From Malachius bipustulatus (Eukaryota > Arthropoda > Insecta > Coleoptera > Melyridae): a DNA stretch of 64,000 bases. Every line of letters begins with the position of its first letter. Position 1 is the first letter of the stretch. The notes beneath the pieces were generated by a model that searched no databases, was not told where the DNA came from, and saw only the letters and a program-made list of their open reading frames with translations. Shown one piece after another: positions 36,255 to 49,876 of this stretch. The position numbers and the translations under genes are program-made. Location: the NCBI GenBank assembly GCA_910589415.1, contig OU342639.1:22700268-22764267 (forward strand), read 5' to 3'.

Positions 36255-37590
36255 CAGGGTGGAAATTTAATAATGGAATATTAAAACTAAATAACTTACC
36301 AGAAATTCAAATATCGCCAGAAAACGTAATAAAAACGTCTGATTCTTATTAGCAAATGTTCAAAATGTTATCGTGTACACAACGAAAGTAATCTGCTATC
36401 TGTCCAATTGCTATCTCAAATTTTTTATCTTGTCTATCTAGAGCGTACCCTGTATCATTAAGCGTTTTTTACAAACTGCAAAATTTTGCGGTGTGGCAGA
36501 TGAATTTTATCATTTCCGTTTTATTCTCAATTTTCTTCAAATAATTTCAAACAATTTTTGATCTAATAATGCGATACTTAACTGAAACTCTGCGAATTGA
36601 AATCTTAATGATGATTAGGTATGGTGACATGTGCCGAAAACAGGCACAAGTTGTTCACTTATTTAATAAAAACATCCAGATTTACCACCACTAACTCAGG
36701 GAACTGTGTCTAAGCGAAGATAACATTCACAGTTTCCATATGGACACGTTAAACCACTGCCTAGTTCCTAGGAGACCCAAATTTGTTGAAGATGATGTAA
36801 AACTCAATATTTTATTGACTTTTCAAGCAGAACCAACAACTTCTACCCGTCAAGGTGCGCGTGAAAATGATGTTAGTCAATCAACTGTTTTCCGGGGTCT
36901 GAAAAATGAGAAAATGCATCCATATAAATTACAACACGTTCAAGAATTGATTGACGGTGATTCTGATAGAAGACTGCAATTTTGCGAACAACTGTTGGAC
37001 ATGTTACATAGAAATATTATTTCTTCTGAAAACATTCTGTTTTTCGACGAAGCGACATTTCTTTTAAATGGCGAAGTAAATAGACAACATTGCAGATACT
37101 GGGCCGCAGACTATCCTAACTTGCTGCGACAAACACACACTCAGCGTCCTTAGAAATTGAACGTAAGGGCTGGTATTATCGGTGAGCACGTAGTGGGACC
37201 TTTTTTTATAGAAAACTTAAACGGTAGGGAACAAGTTGTCCCATTGCTAGTAGAATTGTATCCCAATGTAATAGAACCAAATATTCCCCATGGAAGGATA
37301 TGGTTCCAACAAGACGAAGTGGTGCACCGCCCCACTTTGTTGTTCAAGTACGGGAATATTTACACGAAGTCTTACCGCAAAGATGGATTGGACGAAGAGG
37401 ATTCTTAGAATGGCCCCCCAGATCACCAGATCTTCCCCACTCGACTTTTTTCTTATTACCTTAAAAACAAGAATGGTGAACATTTTGAACATTGACTATA
37501 AAAATCAGATTTTTATTACATTTTCTGGCCACATTCGAATTTCTGGGTAAGTTATTTACTTTAATATTCCGTTATTAAATTTCCACCCTG
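36255..37590 (+). mobile_element. mariner-type DNA transposon, 1336 bp, inactive
   Basis: Termini CAGGGTGGAAATTTAATAAT and its inverse, each flanked by TA (36253-36254 and 37591-37592), the target duplication of Tc1/mariner elements. The size is typical of a mariner. It contains a broken transposase gene (see next entry). Confidence 0.82.
36600..37500 (+). pseudogene. mariner transposase pseudogene
   Basis: The N-terminal helix-turn-helix is visible as ILMMIRYGDMCRKQAQVV with a stop after it. The central part (36740-37153) carries DDVKLNILLTFQAEPTTSTR and the first catalytic Asp in ENILFFDEATF, then EVNRQHCRYWAADYPNL. A TAG interrupts it at 37151-37153; the frame continues KLNVRAGIIGEHVVGPFF and IPHGRIWFQQDEVVHRP (second catalytic Asp), and after a frameshift there is RWIGRRGF and EWPPRSPDLPHSTFF (third Asp). 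It resembles transposases found across insects with the HTH plus DDE_3 arrangement. Inactive. Confidence 0.85.
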
Positions 37591-37849
37591 TATTAAAACT
37601 TGTAATACTAGACGACACATATGGGGTATCTCCGTATTCAGAAAAATGTAAGCCATCGAATTGTGACAAAAAAAAATGTAAAAAAAGGGGGGGATGAAGT
37701 GGTGGGGGTTGATTTTTTTTAACTATGATTAAGAGATAGTCCCTAATAAAATAAACTTTACGTGTCTCAGAGTTTTCCACAAAAAAAAAAACATTTTTTA
37801 TTGAATAATGAATTTTATTCAATAAGTGAGATTCACACTGGAGTTTCGA

Positions 37850-40430
37850 TTAAATTTCGAGAAATTCCCTGACACATGAAGTTGATAAATATGTACACAG
37901 AAAGGATATTGAGGTTAGTCAAAGCAGCCATACAAAAAACATGATAATAAATTAAGCGATATTCGATTCCTCTTATTTACTTCGATATGAGATGTTATAA
38001 ATTTTGGGAAATGGAAAACAGGCACGAAACGACCGATTTTCCATTTTAAATGTAATATGCTTTCATGTTTAAATCAACCCAGCTTTTAGATATCAGTCAT
38101 AAAAAGCGTGACATTTAACCCCTCGATTCGAGCTTTCAATAACTCTATAACTAGAATATAATCCAGTAACACGGGGATTAAATCCGAAACCTGAATCCAT
38201 ACTCCATAATGAAAAATAAAAAATTGCTACAGTGCTAAGTGCTGCTGTTGAATTGCTGTTTGAAGATTGGATTGCAAAAAAAAATTAAAAATTAAATTAA
38301 AAAACTAACCCAGCTTCGAACCTGGAGAATTTCCATTGTCAGTCTATACAGGGTGATTCTTTTAATTGTAAAAGTTCACCGTCTAGTTGATCTAGGAATT
38401 TATTTGGAGTCTTGGCACTATACACAGAAACGAGTCAAAATTAATAAATATTACCAAGATGGCGGCACATTTAAAAAGGCGAAAAAAAGATGCCATCATC
38501 TTTGGTTATTTTGCCATCTTGGGTACACCCCATATATTATTGTAATTTTCAATTTGTATAACAAAATCCAATAAATGCAGTTTGAAATAAGTAGTTTGTT
38601 TAAAAGTTATAGGTAAATAAGTGAAAATCAATATAGAAAAAAATAGTTTGAAACCGTTTGAAACGCATTTAAGAGGATTGGAAAAATATTTTCCAACTGT
38701 AGGTACGTTAGTATAAAAAAAAAATAATTTTTCTTATTAATAGGCCAGTGGCGTGGGTAGTAAAAGGGGGAAAGTTTGCTAATTTTCTATACCTAACCAT
38801 TTATGAGCACACTTTCAAAGGAATCGATCTGAATTTTTAGAATAGATATATGTATCTAGTAACCTTTTTATCTTGAAAAAAATTGAAGCAAAAAATAAAA
38901 TACTGGCGATTTTTTTTTCAAATATTCCAAATTTTAGATATAATCATCGATATTGTCGATACAATCATAAAACAAATTGCAATTCAAAAAAAGTATAGGT
39001 ACTGTTATATCGGAACTGTACCGTCTCAACTTCGTTACCGTCTCAAAAATGGTTAAACAAAAAAAGTAGTAGGTACTTATGTTCCAAAATTGAACGGTGC
39101 CTAAAAAAATTAATAGCAGAGGTGACTTTTCTTTACAAGTTCACTTAGCATTGAGGAAGATTCAAAAAAAGTTGTCACAATCTTCCTTCATAATAGAGGA
39201 TAACCCCCAAAAATTATTTTTTCTTAGAATGCGCTCAACAATTACACCCTTCATTCTCCGACACGTTTTGAAACACTCTGCACATTACCACAAACTTAAA
39301 AAACAACAGAAACTTATATAAATGAGTTTCTGCAGCTGAAAGTAAATTTTAGTCCTAATTAGGGCAAATTGAACGACAGTTATTGACCATGACAATCTCT
39401 CTCTCTATTTGCAAATCAATAGAATTAGTTAGTAAGTTCTAAGTGACTAAAATTAGTAATGAATCTTATCGAGACGTAACTCCAACTTTGAGTTTAAATA
39501 GTGGATGTCGTAAACAGCGACAGGTGTAGGCAGATAGCAGCAGCCTTACTTCCTTTCCATTGGAGAGGAATCTATACATTCCATTAATTCAGTTCTATTA
39601 AATGCAAACGCTCACATTCAAGTTTGGGAATATGCCAGCTTATTCAAAGAATTGTAGTCATCAGGTATGCATTGTCACAAATAAGAAGAAAAAAGTTATA
39701 TTTTTAATTATTATGCATACAGTACAATAATAATAAGTATGTACACTATATGCAACACTATGAATAATAAATTTTCCTGTCAGGTTCACGGCTCAGACTA
39801 CGCGTATGCAATATGCCATATGCATAATATAATATAAAAGGTTCAACTCAGCTGAGCTACACCTATATTATTATAAAATATCCTGTTTATTTTAGTGCAT
39901 CTGACTTCTTCAAAGCACCTGTAAAAATACGCTGGGGCCTCGGATAAACGAAACAGCACTCATTAATTTTAGAAAGAATAAACCATGTGAAAATGTGTAT
40001 ATTGAGATTTTATAATAGTCTATACTCTGGAGAAAGTGTTTCTTAATTTTGTATGCGAAAATTACTCGACAGAAATAAATAAAGAGATCTGGTATGTTGG
40101 TGCTTGATAAATATTTACTTTCACTAAAAATAAGCAAAAATTTGAATATTATTATTCATAATACCTCCTATTTGATTTCTCTCAGCATTTATATTCTATC
40201 TGGATGCTGCAAACATCTTCAAGTACATAACATATATACAAGGGGCGATCAGTATTAAAAATTATTTACTAAATATGCTCCAAAAGAAATTTTACTTTAT
40301 AAAATATTATAAGGTGTAGGTATGATTGTTTTCTATTCATGAAATTTTTTATTTAAATCTATAATAGATTACTCACGCACGCGTATCAAGCTCCATCAGC
40401 TCAAACCGCTCGACACAGAAAATTGAATTT
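37850..40430. other. intergenic or intronic, no clear gene
   Basis: It contains TACAGGGTGATTCTTTTAAT (38346, a single foldback-type end), a copy of the CAGTGGCGTG repeat at 38752-38945, and an exon-like stretch at about 39542-39647 that reads QPYFLSIGEESIHSINSV, LLNANAHIQVWEYASLFKEL and TAG after an AG. No domain is recognised in the last and it is too short to call. Confidence 0.35.
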
Positions 40431-40439
40431 TGGCACATA

Positions 40440-41313
40440 CAGTGTGACCCATTTGTTCTTGAAACACCCTGTAGAATCTTAATTTATGGTGCGATTTAAA
40501 AAAAAATTCTTTTGAATCATAGAGCTTGATAAACTATATTTTGGGAGCAAAAAGCGTTTCATTCCTACAAAATCCAGGGCCTACTGGATCAGTGTTTACT
40601 GGTAAAATCTCAAAAATTCATATTAGCGATTTTTTTAGAAAAAAACTGGGCACGCCACTGGATTCACCAGCCCTCAAAACGGTACTGTACTAAATTTTAT
40701 TGAAAATGTCAGAATAAAAAGGATCTTGTAGTTATTTTAGAAATTCATAATAATGATCCGAATTTTCATAAATTAATTTGAAAAAGGTCAAAAACTATCA
40801 TAAGTAAAAATTAAAATTAAAAAAAGTAAAAAAAAAGTAAAAAAAAATAAAATAAAATAAAATAAAAATAAAAAAATAAATAAATAAAAAATTATAATTA
40901 AAAAATTAAAGTACATACCTACATTATCACCAACTAGACGTACAATTTCTATTTTGTCTCTCTTGACCTTTTCGAGTAAATTAATGAAAATTCGGAGTTC
41001 TATTATGAATTTCTAAAATAACTGCTAGATCCTTATTACTCTGACATTTCCAATAAAATTTAGTACAGTACCGTTTTGAGGGCTGGTGAATCCAGTAGCG
41101 TGCCCAGTTTTTTTCTAAAAAAATCGCTAATATTAATTTTTGAGATTTTACAAGTAAACACTGATCTAGTAGGCCCTGGATTTTGTAGGAATGAGACGCT
41201 TTTTGCTCCCAAAATATAGTTTATCAAGCTCTATGATTTAAAAGAAATTCGTTAAAAATCGCACCATAAATTAAGATTCTACAGGGTGTTTCAGGAACAA
41301 ATGGGTCACACTG
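40440..41313. mobile_element. foldback element 5, 874 bp
   Basis: Termini CAGTGTGACCCATTTGTTC and its inverse, flanked by TA. The next words, ACACCCTGTAGAATCTTAAT and inverse, are also paired. Arms of about 350 bp include CTGGATTCACCAGCCCTCAA with its inverse; the loop (40800-40910) is almost pure A with T. No coding capacity. Confidence 0.88.
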
Positions 41314-41786
41314 TATATTCAATTATTTTAATGTATCTTGATAGGGAAAAGGACCTTTCGAAATTTAAATTCCGAGGGACAGAAACAGATTCTCAAAAAT
41401 CAATAATAAATCAAAAAATTAACGATTTTTTTTCTTTCAAGCGTTCGACTTCAAATCAGAAGATCAGATATTCCCGTCCCGGTCTAGGAGTCACTTTTTC
41501 GTCTTTTTAGGATTCCCTACTTCGATTTATTTATACAGGATTTCTTGATTTCTCTTGGGCCCAGGGTTTCAAGGACTTTCAGTAATCACAGAAATATTAA
41601 GGACAAAATACTATTAGGTATAGTAACTGTAGTATACTATACTGAGATTGAGAGAAGTAATGTAATTTGAATGGTTCCAATAATTAACCAGTGTGCTTCT
41701 CAAACATTTTAATTTTCTTACACATATTGGGTTACTAATTACTATGTCCATTCAGGTGAATTTGCAACCTATGAAGGAAGATCATT

Positions 41787-41876
41787 GTCACAATTCGATG
41801 GCCTACATTTTTCTGAATACGGAGATACCCCATATGTGTGGTCTAGTATTACAAGTTTTAGTACAGGGTGGAAATT
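41787..41876 (+). repeat. solo fragment of the mariner-flanking arm
   Basis: CACAATTCGATGGC through GAGATACCCCATATGTGTGG to AGTACAGGGTGGAAATTG matches 36180-36267 (arm plus the first bases of the mariner terminus), showing that arm and terminus move as one unit. Confidence 0.8.
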
Positions 41877-42532
41877 GCAAAAAAAAAACAGGAAATTTTA
41901 TAATCAACAATGTTTGAAGCTATAAATAAAATAGAAGTGCAAAAATCTCTTAAACACCTGGCACCTGGCATAATTCAAAATAGATGTCTTCATCGCAGTG
42001 AGTACGAGCTAGAGGTTTTGGAATTTATAAAAATATAAAAATAAAAAGTCCAAAAAGCAATCCCAAATAAGAGGTGGAAGAATAATACGGCAGCTATAGG
42101 TAATAGGTTAACATTCACTCTTCGATAGCAGAAAGGGAAAGAACGCGGAACGCTTAGGTGCAGATTAATGATCTTTCATCATAATGAACTATCGATATTG
42201 GCGGGCAGATAACAGCGAGATTATGGAAGCACCCACGTAATACGGATGGATGGCCTATAATTTACTGCTATAGATCTGAAAAATTTATTGAAACCTTACT
42301 ACCAGAAATTTTGGAAGGTAAATTACCAGGTAAATTATAACCCGCCATTGAATTTTTTTCCTTTTCCAAATCAAAATAATAAAATCTATATACTTAGGTA
42401 CACACTAAGCAAAAATGAATGTTTTTCACCCCAAAATTTTGCCTGATTTTGATTTTCGACAAAATTTTTACCTTTAATAAAAACTGTCGATTTTGTCAAA
42501 GGATTTCGATTTTGTTTTAACATGTCAGCAGT

Positions 42533-43560
42533 TCTTTTTCTGCTTTATGGGAATTAAACTAAACAAAAAACATTGGATTTAAACTAAAAAAAAATGTCAA
42601 CAAATATTCTACATGGTGACATGTGAAGGGGTGCAAAAATCACTCCGCGGTTCTCCTACCTCCGTTGTCCAACTAAATTTTTCTTGCATGTTTTGATGAG
42701 CAAATTTTGAAGTCGGATGTCTCACCTAGAGACGGTTTTAAAATTTCCGAATTAACGCCTGTACTCTCAGGGTAATATCAAAAATTCAACTGTTTTCTCT
42801 TGAACTTCTTGAAGTGCATAACGTTTTTCCTCGTCAAGGATATTGTAAATTTAGACTCTTGGACTCTTCACGCAAGAAAATCCATAGGAACTAATATTGA
42901 TTCAGAACAATTAAATATTAATAGGGGCAATAATGTGGGGTTAGTACCTAGACCAGAGTCCCCTGTAATAATTTGCAGCTGACAACTGAACCCCAACCTT
43001 TTGTCTACTGTAAATATATGCGGGTTATTTTTAAAAAGTCAAAGTTTGGAAATATTGATATGGCAGCAAGAGATTGTTAAATATTGTTCAATATAAGAAT
43101 CAACGCTCTTTCTTGTCTGAAAATGGTTCGTAACACTTGACTGAAACGAGCTGGCGATTGTCAGAATGCTTACGAACCATTGTCAATAAGAAAAAGCGTT
43201 GATTCCCCCTTGAAAACGTGCACTGCACATGCACATGTAATTTGGCTGCTGTTTTCACCATTTTTTATTCACGTTGGAAAGAGAGTTAATTCTTACAGTG
43301 TGCACAAATGAAGGTTTCTTCGGAGACCTTTTGAGCATTTTTTATGCAATCTTTTGTTTTTAATGTTTGTCCTGAGACAAGTTTCATTTACACGAAACAT
43401 TTATTAGGAAATACAAAACCGCGGAGTGATTTTTCACGCCTTCACATATCACCCTGTAGAAAATTTGTTGACAGTTTTTTCTTTCTAGTTTAAATAAAAT
43501 GTTTTTTTTTTTTGTTAAGTTTAAATCCCTCGTTAAATCCAAAAAGGCAGAAAAATAAAG
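42533..43560. mobile_element. foldback element 6, about 1 kb
   Basis: Left words ATGTCAACAAATATTCTACA and AAATCACTCCGCGGT are matched inverted on the right (ACCGCGGAGTGATTT, TGTAGAAAATTTGTTGACA). A second hairpin lies at its centre (43093-43207: AATCAACGCTCTTTCTTGTC with GACAA(T)AAGAAAAAGCGTTGATT). Inner CACCCTGTAG words recall the other foldbacks. Confidence 0.75.
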
Positions 43561-46500
43561 GATAGGGCCGGTGACATGCGAAGACTAAATCGAAATCGCT
43601 TGGGGCTATGGAAAGTTGTCCCCTATCAAAATCAGCCAAAATTTTGGGGTGCGACTTTCATTTTCGCGTAGAGATTCGGATTTTTGGGAACATTTGTGAA
43701 CTTCACTTGAGTTTAAAGCTCACACTGTTGAACTCGACAATAAATGAACGTATCACTCTAAAGCTCACCTGTCAGGTAATGTGGCGATAACCTCTGTGGT
43801 AAACCATATACAGTGGATATTATAAAGGCTAATTATCTAGAAAAGTTATCGATTTTATGTGGAAAATGTAGCAATTTAGTGATTATCGGCATGAAAGGGA
43901 TTCCAAAAATGTTAATAAAAATAATTTGACATCGATATTAGCTTCAAAAACGGTCAGAGAAATCTGCCCGTTAGCTTAATGGGCCCTTATAATACCGGAT
44001 GTGAAACAGATAAGTTTCATGACTTACCTCAATCTTATGTTAGTTCTGCGGTCACGTATATTTACACCTGATATTAATTTTTCAAGGGTATTTTAAAATT
44101 TTATAGCTTTACTCACCGTTAGCCATAGAGGGAGGTTTTTTATTTAATGTAGGTATCTACCACCATGTAATAAAGTGCAATAGAAAATGCTACAATTCCA
44201 TAGTCGGTGAACGCTCATCATTATGATTAACGCGAACGAAGTCACGGGTACCGGCTATTTCCGTAAGTAATGGGAGACCAAAAGACTAAAACTAGCAATA
44301 AGTATTCCTACTACTTACAAGTCCGGCATGGAATTATTTCAACTTTTTTTACTAATTTTACATGATAAAGCTAGAGCATTTCTCGTATTTGCAATATAAT
44401 ATGTCATTTTACAATCACTATACTTTACTTCTAACACTGTTTCTGAAACATACCATTACCATATATTTATCTCCTCCGACATTAAAAACCCATTTAGATA
44501 TACCTACGGTATGTCTTTACTTAATCGATTCAACAATAATGCCTTGTTAATGACGATGAAATTTCAGTTAATTGTTCAAAAAAAAGATTCATTATAAAGA
44601 GAGCTGGTCTATTCATACTTCATACTTACTGCCTCCTTTCACAATGCATCAATAAATCTTTGTAAATAAACCACCCCATGCATATGATTCCCAAATCGAA
44701 CCCTACTTGAATGAATATAAACGGAAGGTCAGGTAAAAATTGGAGGGTTCTTGCACGTCATTATTTTCATGGATGTGTTACGATCAAAACCGTGGATTAT
44801 TTTGTTTCAATTTCCCGAGGCACTCATATTTTTTATATCAAAGGTGCCCCCTACCCTACAACACGTTGATGATATGGCGTTTACTATTTGAGAATGAGTG
44901 TTACCTTGCCAGAAGACACTATTGACAGTTGACAGCGTATACCTACTGTAAAGTGTAACATGATTTTCTTTTTTTAGAGATTTCATTTCAAGTTAAAAAC
45001 AAAAATAATCTCCCCTACAACCTATATAGTGTAACAGTTTCAAAACAAACAAAAAATGTTTTGACGGGATAACAAAGAAACAAAAAATGTTTTGACGGGA
45101 TAACAAAGTCAAAAACATCCTTAGCACAAGACGATATCTTTACAGAACTTATTAGTCTCAAGATTCCCCGTCTCCATTAGGTAAGAGTCCCAGATGAGTG
45201 ACTTTTTTCGCATAGACAGATAAAATGATTAGCTCCAAGGACACAAATTACCACGACATGCTAGACGCCTTTCGTAGCCAGAAGGTCTACAGAGGAGCTG
45301 TGTTCTTAAAATACCAACCTTAAGATAAGAATAAATTAATTGAAAGAAACCCTGATCATTTCAGTAGACATAACAAAAGCCCTATAATATATGTATAAGA
45401 GTTTCTTCTGCAATCGAAACATTTCGTGATTTCATTTCTTCTACTCATGAGATCGACACGGGAGTACCAATCCATGTATTTATAGGAAACTGAATTAAAA
45501 AATTGAGAGGAAAAGTTTAGGTTAATTGTTTGTTGTGAGAGACGATTGCGATTGTTGTTTAGCATTAAGTTGACTATTTCCATTCGTAACTAATTCAGTC
45601 CATACCTTTGAGGATGCTAAATGACTAGCAACTACGCTGAAATGTTTTATGATTCAAGCCAACCTCTACCTGACACTTATTAGCTTTCAACGATTTAGAT
45701 AGATTTTGATGATTACGTAAGAACTGATTGAACTGAATTTTTTCAGTGGACGAAAAAACCTTTAACATTAAAAAATTTCAAGAAGCAAATAATAAGAAAA
45801 ATGGCGAAGATATTCACAATTATTAAATCGCATAAAAATACACTATTTCTGCGCAAGAAGGTTTCAGTTGATCTTGCTTCCGCGCAAGAACTCAACCGAC
45901 CTTCATCCTAAAATTCAAAACGATTCCTTTTTTCCTAAATTTTCGACTCTGCAAGTCCTGCATTAAAACTCTTCCCTAATCTTGAGACTTGTGGACACTT
46001 AGATCTACCCTTAGTCAAAAAATAAGAAAAACCGGTTTTAAGGCCTGTCTTCAATTTTTGAGTGGGACAAAGAATTATAAAAACGACCTCCATGGTCGTT
46101 CGTGACCTGACTTCCCATGTTTATGCAAATGCTTGACCTAATTAGATAAGAAGTAATTATATAATAAAATTGAGATATTTAAAATTAAGACAATAATAGG
46201 TACACTGGTGGAAAGTAAGAATTTTCCCACAAACCGGTTTAGGTAACAAAACTCCTATTTAGATTAAAAGTGAAGTTGGAATTTTACGCAGATCTTTACC
46301 CAGAAAAAATGAGAAGAAACATTACCTACAGAAAATTTGTCATCAACTCAAAAATTATTACTAAAAAGTATAGCCGAGCTTCGGAAGAGGGAATTTTTCT
46401 ACAAATCGGTTGTTTTAGGTAACAAAACTTCAATAATTCAACAAAAGGAACGAATTTGCATCGAGTAGGTATCTATCTATATTGCCTATAATATACCTAC

Positions 46501-48359
46501 CTCTTCGACTGTTAATGCACATGATTCCAATCCAACAATACTTTTAAATAATTACCCATAAGCTGTAAAGACCTGGGCATACTAAAAATACTAATCAATG
46601 ACAATCCTTAAACACTGTCAAATATTAATCTGATGATATATTATCACAATAATATATGACCCTACACCAAACAGAGTACTATAAATCTGGATGTCATAGT
46701 AAAAGACTCTAAACTCGAGTTTGTAGTAGGTATAGGTATATTTATATACGTATAGGTAGGTACCTACCTAGTTTTATTTAATGGCACCTACTACAACCTA
46801 CTTAATATACAGACCCCAAGTTAGAGCTTCTAAAATTACATACAATGGATTCCTTGCTCTTCTCTTACAGATAGATAGAACTCTATTTAGATGAGACAAC
46901 AGACAACAGGCTGATAAAAAAAAACCTAAAACATTCAGAGTATCCACAAGTCGATGGTTGCATTGCAACGCAACCGAGAGAACCTCCAGAGGACTTCTCT
47001 AAAACCAAACCATATACGGTTTTTTTCGGTAACACATGGGAGATAATATTTGTATCAGGTTCACGGGAAATCTGACAAGTGTTTAAACCGTGATGCATTA
47101 TATATGCCCATACCGCATATGTAATCGTTTAATAATTATCAAACATCTGGCTTCCGATCTATTTTTATATATTGTCCAATTAAATAATTCAATAAATTAT
47201 TATATACTTGCGTAGGTGGGTTCGTAAGTTAGGTAGGTTCCTATACACTTTTGTGGATTATATCACGTCACGAAAAACTGAAAAACGCTTGATCGGGCTG
47301 GAGACCCGTCGTTTAATAAGGTTGATCTGACATTGAATTTCTGCTTTTACAAAAAAATATTAAAAGTAAACTTTGAATCAAATAGGATTTCATCGAAGTA
47401 AACTTTATCCTAGATCGGAGGGGGTAAACTATGTATATTAAACTTATTCACAAATAAAAAATTGTGAGAAAATAATGAAAACTTACAATGCTAATAAGTC
47501 AATAAGAATTTAATGCAACACCCTGTAGGTATTTTATTGCATTTTCGAATTCTACGTAAAATTCTATACGTCAAAAACAAGTAGTACCTTCTATTTTTTT
47601 TTTTTTTTAATTTCGTTTTTGAAGTTAAAATTTAACTTATAGGCATTGTATTTTTATATAGGCTTTAATTAAATAAAATACATAAAATATCGAAATAAAA
47701 AGTAGAATGATTTGATATAGGTTAGTAATAAAAGTAACCAATAATCTGAATGGGGTAGGTATCTACTATAAATCCCAAGTACACAGTCAGAAGAATGCCC
47801 GTTCCAGTTCAATGCACACTACATTGGGGACTGTTTACTTACACGAATCCTTTAAGTTTCAATTTATTATCTTTAAAATTAACCCCAATTTCGGGGGTGG
47901 ACATAAGTGATGGACCATTCTGTATAAAGGAATGAAAATGTTTTTTAATTATCTGAAATTTCAATCTTTACCATTTCCAAGTACATACCAATTCATAATA
48001 TTTTTATTTTTATATCAACCTCTTCTGTCAAAATTTTCAGAAAAAATAAATATATATCAAAAAGAATATTTTTTAGATATATTATATCACAAGGGAAGAA
48101 AATATTGGTATCCAAAAATGCCAATAGCTTACTATTCGACTATTACATTGTCTGTCAAGTTTTTGGCTTTTCAATAATTATTTTTTAATTTATTAGAAAT
48201 AGTAAATTCATAGAAACACTACTAGATTTCTTTTACAGAGTATTTGTATAATATTAAATAAAAAAAAGATTTATTTGACCTTGGGTGCCTTTATTCAAAA
48301 AACCGACCTTAAACTGACGGTAAATAAAATTTTGTGAATGTTCAAAAACCGCAAATGCC
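43561..48359. other. no gene recognised
   Basis: AT-rich sequence with a 31-bp tandem duplication (ACAAAAAATGTTTTGACGGG unit, 45047-45108), a fragment of the CAGTGGCGTG-type repeat at 45735-45870, TAGGTAGGTACCTACCTA palindromes at 46753-46770, and a foldback-type end ACACCCTGTAG at 47519. Scattered short open frames show no domains. Confidence 0.4.
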
Positions 48360-49066
48360 AATTCAAAAATCAACAACAGCTAATTGGCAGTAAGTAGTTG
48401 CTGATTTTATCGCCCACTGAGTTTTATGGACTTTCAGAATTTACAAAATCCATAATGTTGTCCCTCTAAGGAGAGAAAGGAAGGAAATAATATATTTCGT
48501 CATATTTTTTAAACTGAAATTACTGAAATTGGTCATTTTCGGGCAGGTTGGCAAAAATCATGAACTCTACTCCCGAAAAAATGATAAATTTAAAATTATT
48601 TGAAATTTTCTGTTACACTGAATTGTCCCCTCTGTAGCGTAAATAATCAACGTAAACCACAAAATATGTAGCTGCTAAATCAAGACTGAGACTTTCAAAA
48701 AAATAACCTCGACCTAACATGTATGTATTTTTTTATGAATGACAAGGGGCCCTATAATCGTCACTTATGTTCAAGGGACCCCAGAGTCAAAATTGAGATT
48801 AATTTAAAAAATAAAAAGATAAACTTCTACGATGCGATGAACATTTCTTTTTTCGATAGAAAATTAATCTAAAAAAAAAAAAATTAAATACTCAGTTAAT
48901 TGAAAAAAATTAAAACAAAGTAAATATAGAATTACATACCTACAAAATATAAATCAAAACTACCAATATTACCATAGTTGATTTATGACATCCTATATAT
49001 AAGTCCATAAAACTCAAGAGGCAATAAAATCAACAACTACTGACAAGTTATTGTTGATATTCAAGT
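48360..49066. repeat. degenerate foldback element, about 0.7 kb
   Basis: Left TGAGTTTTATGGACTT and inverted right AAGTCCATAAAACTCA, with CAACAACTACTG-type words outside. Arms match over roughly 90 bp with mismatches and the middle is AT-rich. Confidence 0.55.
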
Positions 49067-49876
49067 TCAGAGGCCCTTTGTGTGAATAGATCTTCAAGTT
49101 GGGTTTTTTATGGTCACTAGTCACTTAATTTACCCACAAAGAGCTTTATTAACTGCTCTTAGAGTTCGTAAATTACTTTTTCTGATTTTATTGTACGACT
49201 TTTTAATTAAAATATAAGTAGATTTTTTTTCCTTTAACAAAACTCAATTAATTCATGAAATAATGTTTTCTCACAGGGCGCTATATTAAAATAATTACAT
49301 GAGAACTTAAATAAGATGTCATTTTGTAACCCTTTATTAATAATTATGGATAAATAAATTAAATATAGTTTTCTTCTTTACAACATTTGTGAAGAAGAAT
49401 TATTTATTTACCCATAATTAATGAACAACCATCACCGATTTAAGACAACAGCTTTATTAATAAGTTATCCTCCAAGTTTTGAAATTGATATACATTTTGT
49501 TCTGTTCATGTCAATTTAGATACAAAAGTCTAGAAAAGAAACCCCAAAATGAAAATCGATAATACATAAATGTCATATACGCAACACCAATTGTTATTTT
49601 CTTAAAAGAGTGTGAGAGAGTTGGGGTCTCTATATTTAAACTGGCCAATCACAGGTTGTATAAGTAATTTTCTCCTGTTAATCAGATAGCTAACGTGTCT
49701 CTTGATCCAGATTAATTCATTCGAGCTAGAAGGTCACTTTGATCCCGTTTACAATCTAATCGAGAATTTAATTTGTTCAGAAGTGTAGAGCAGGAGCATG
49801 TTTCACTAAATCAGTTCACTTTAAAGGTTCGTTTATGAAAAGCCCGTTTCCTTCCGAGTTATACGTGAGTTAGAAA

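Larger units (their letters stand above)
36016..37840. mobile_element. composite inverted-repeat element enclosing a mariner
   Basis: Outer arms 36016-36252 and 37593-37840 are inverted copies beginning CAGTGTGAATCTCACTTA and sharing AACTCTGAGACACGTAAAG-like words, TCACAATTCGATGGC and GAGATACCCCATATGTGT. Inside lies a mariner with its own TA-flanked CAGGGTGG termini. A piece of the arm plus the first bases of the inner terminus recurs alone at 41787-41875. The whole behaves as a terminal inverted repeat of about 300 bp, unusually long for a mariner. Confidence 0.8.
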
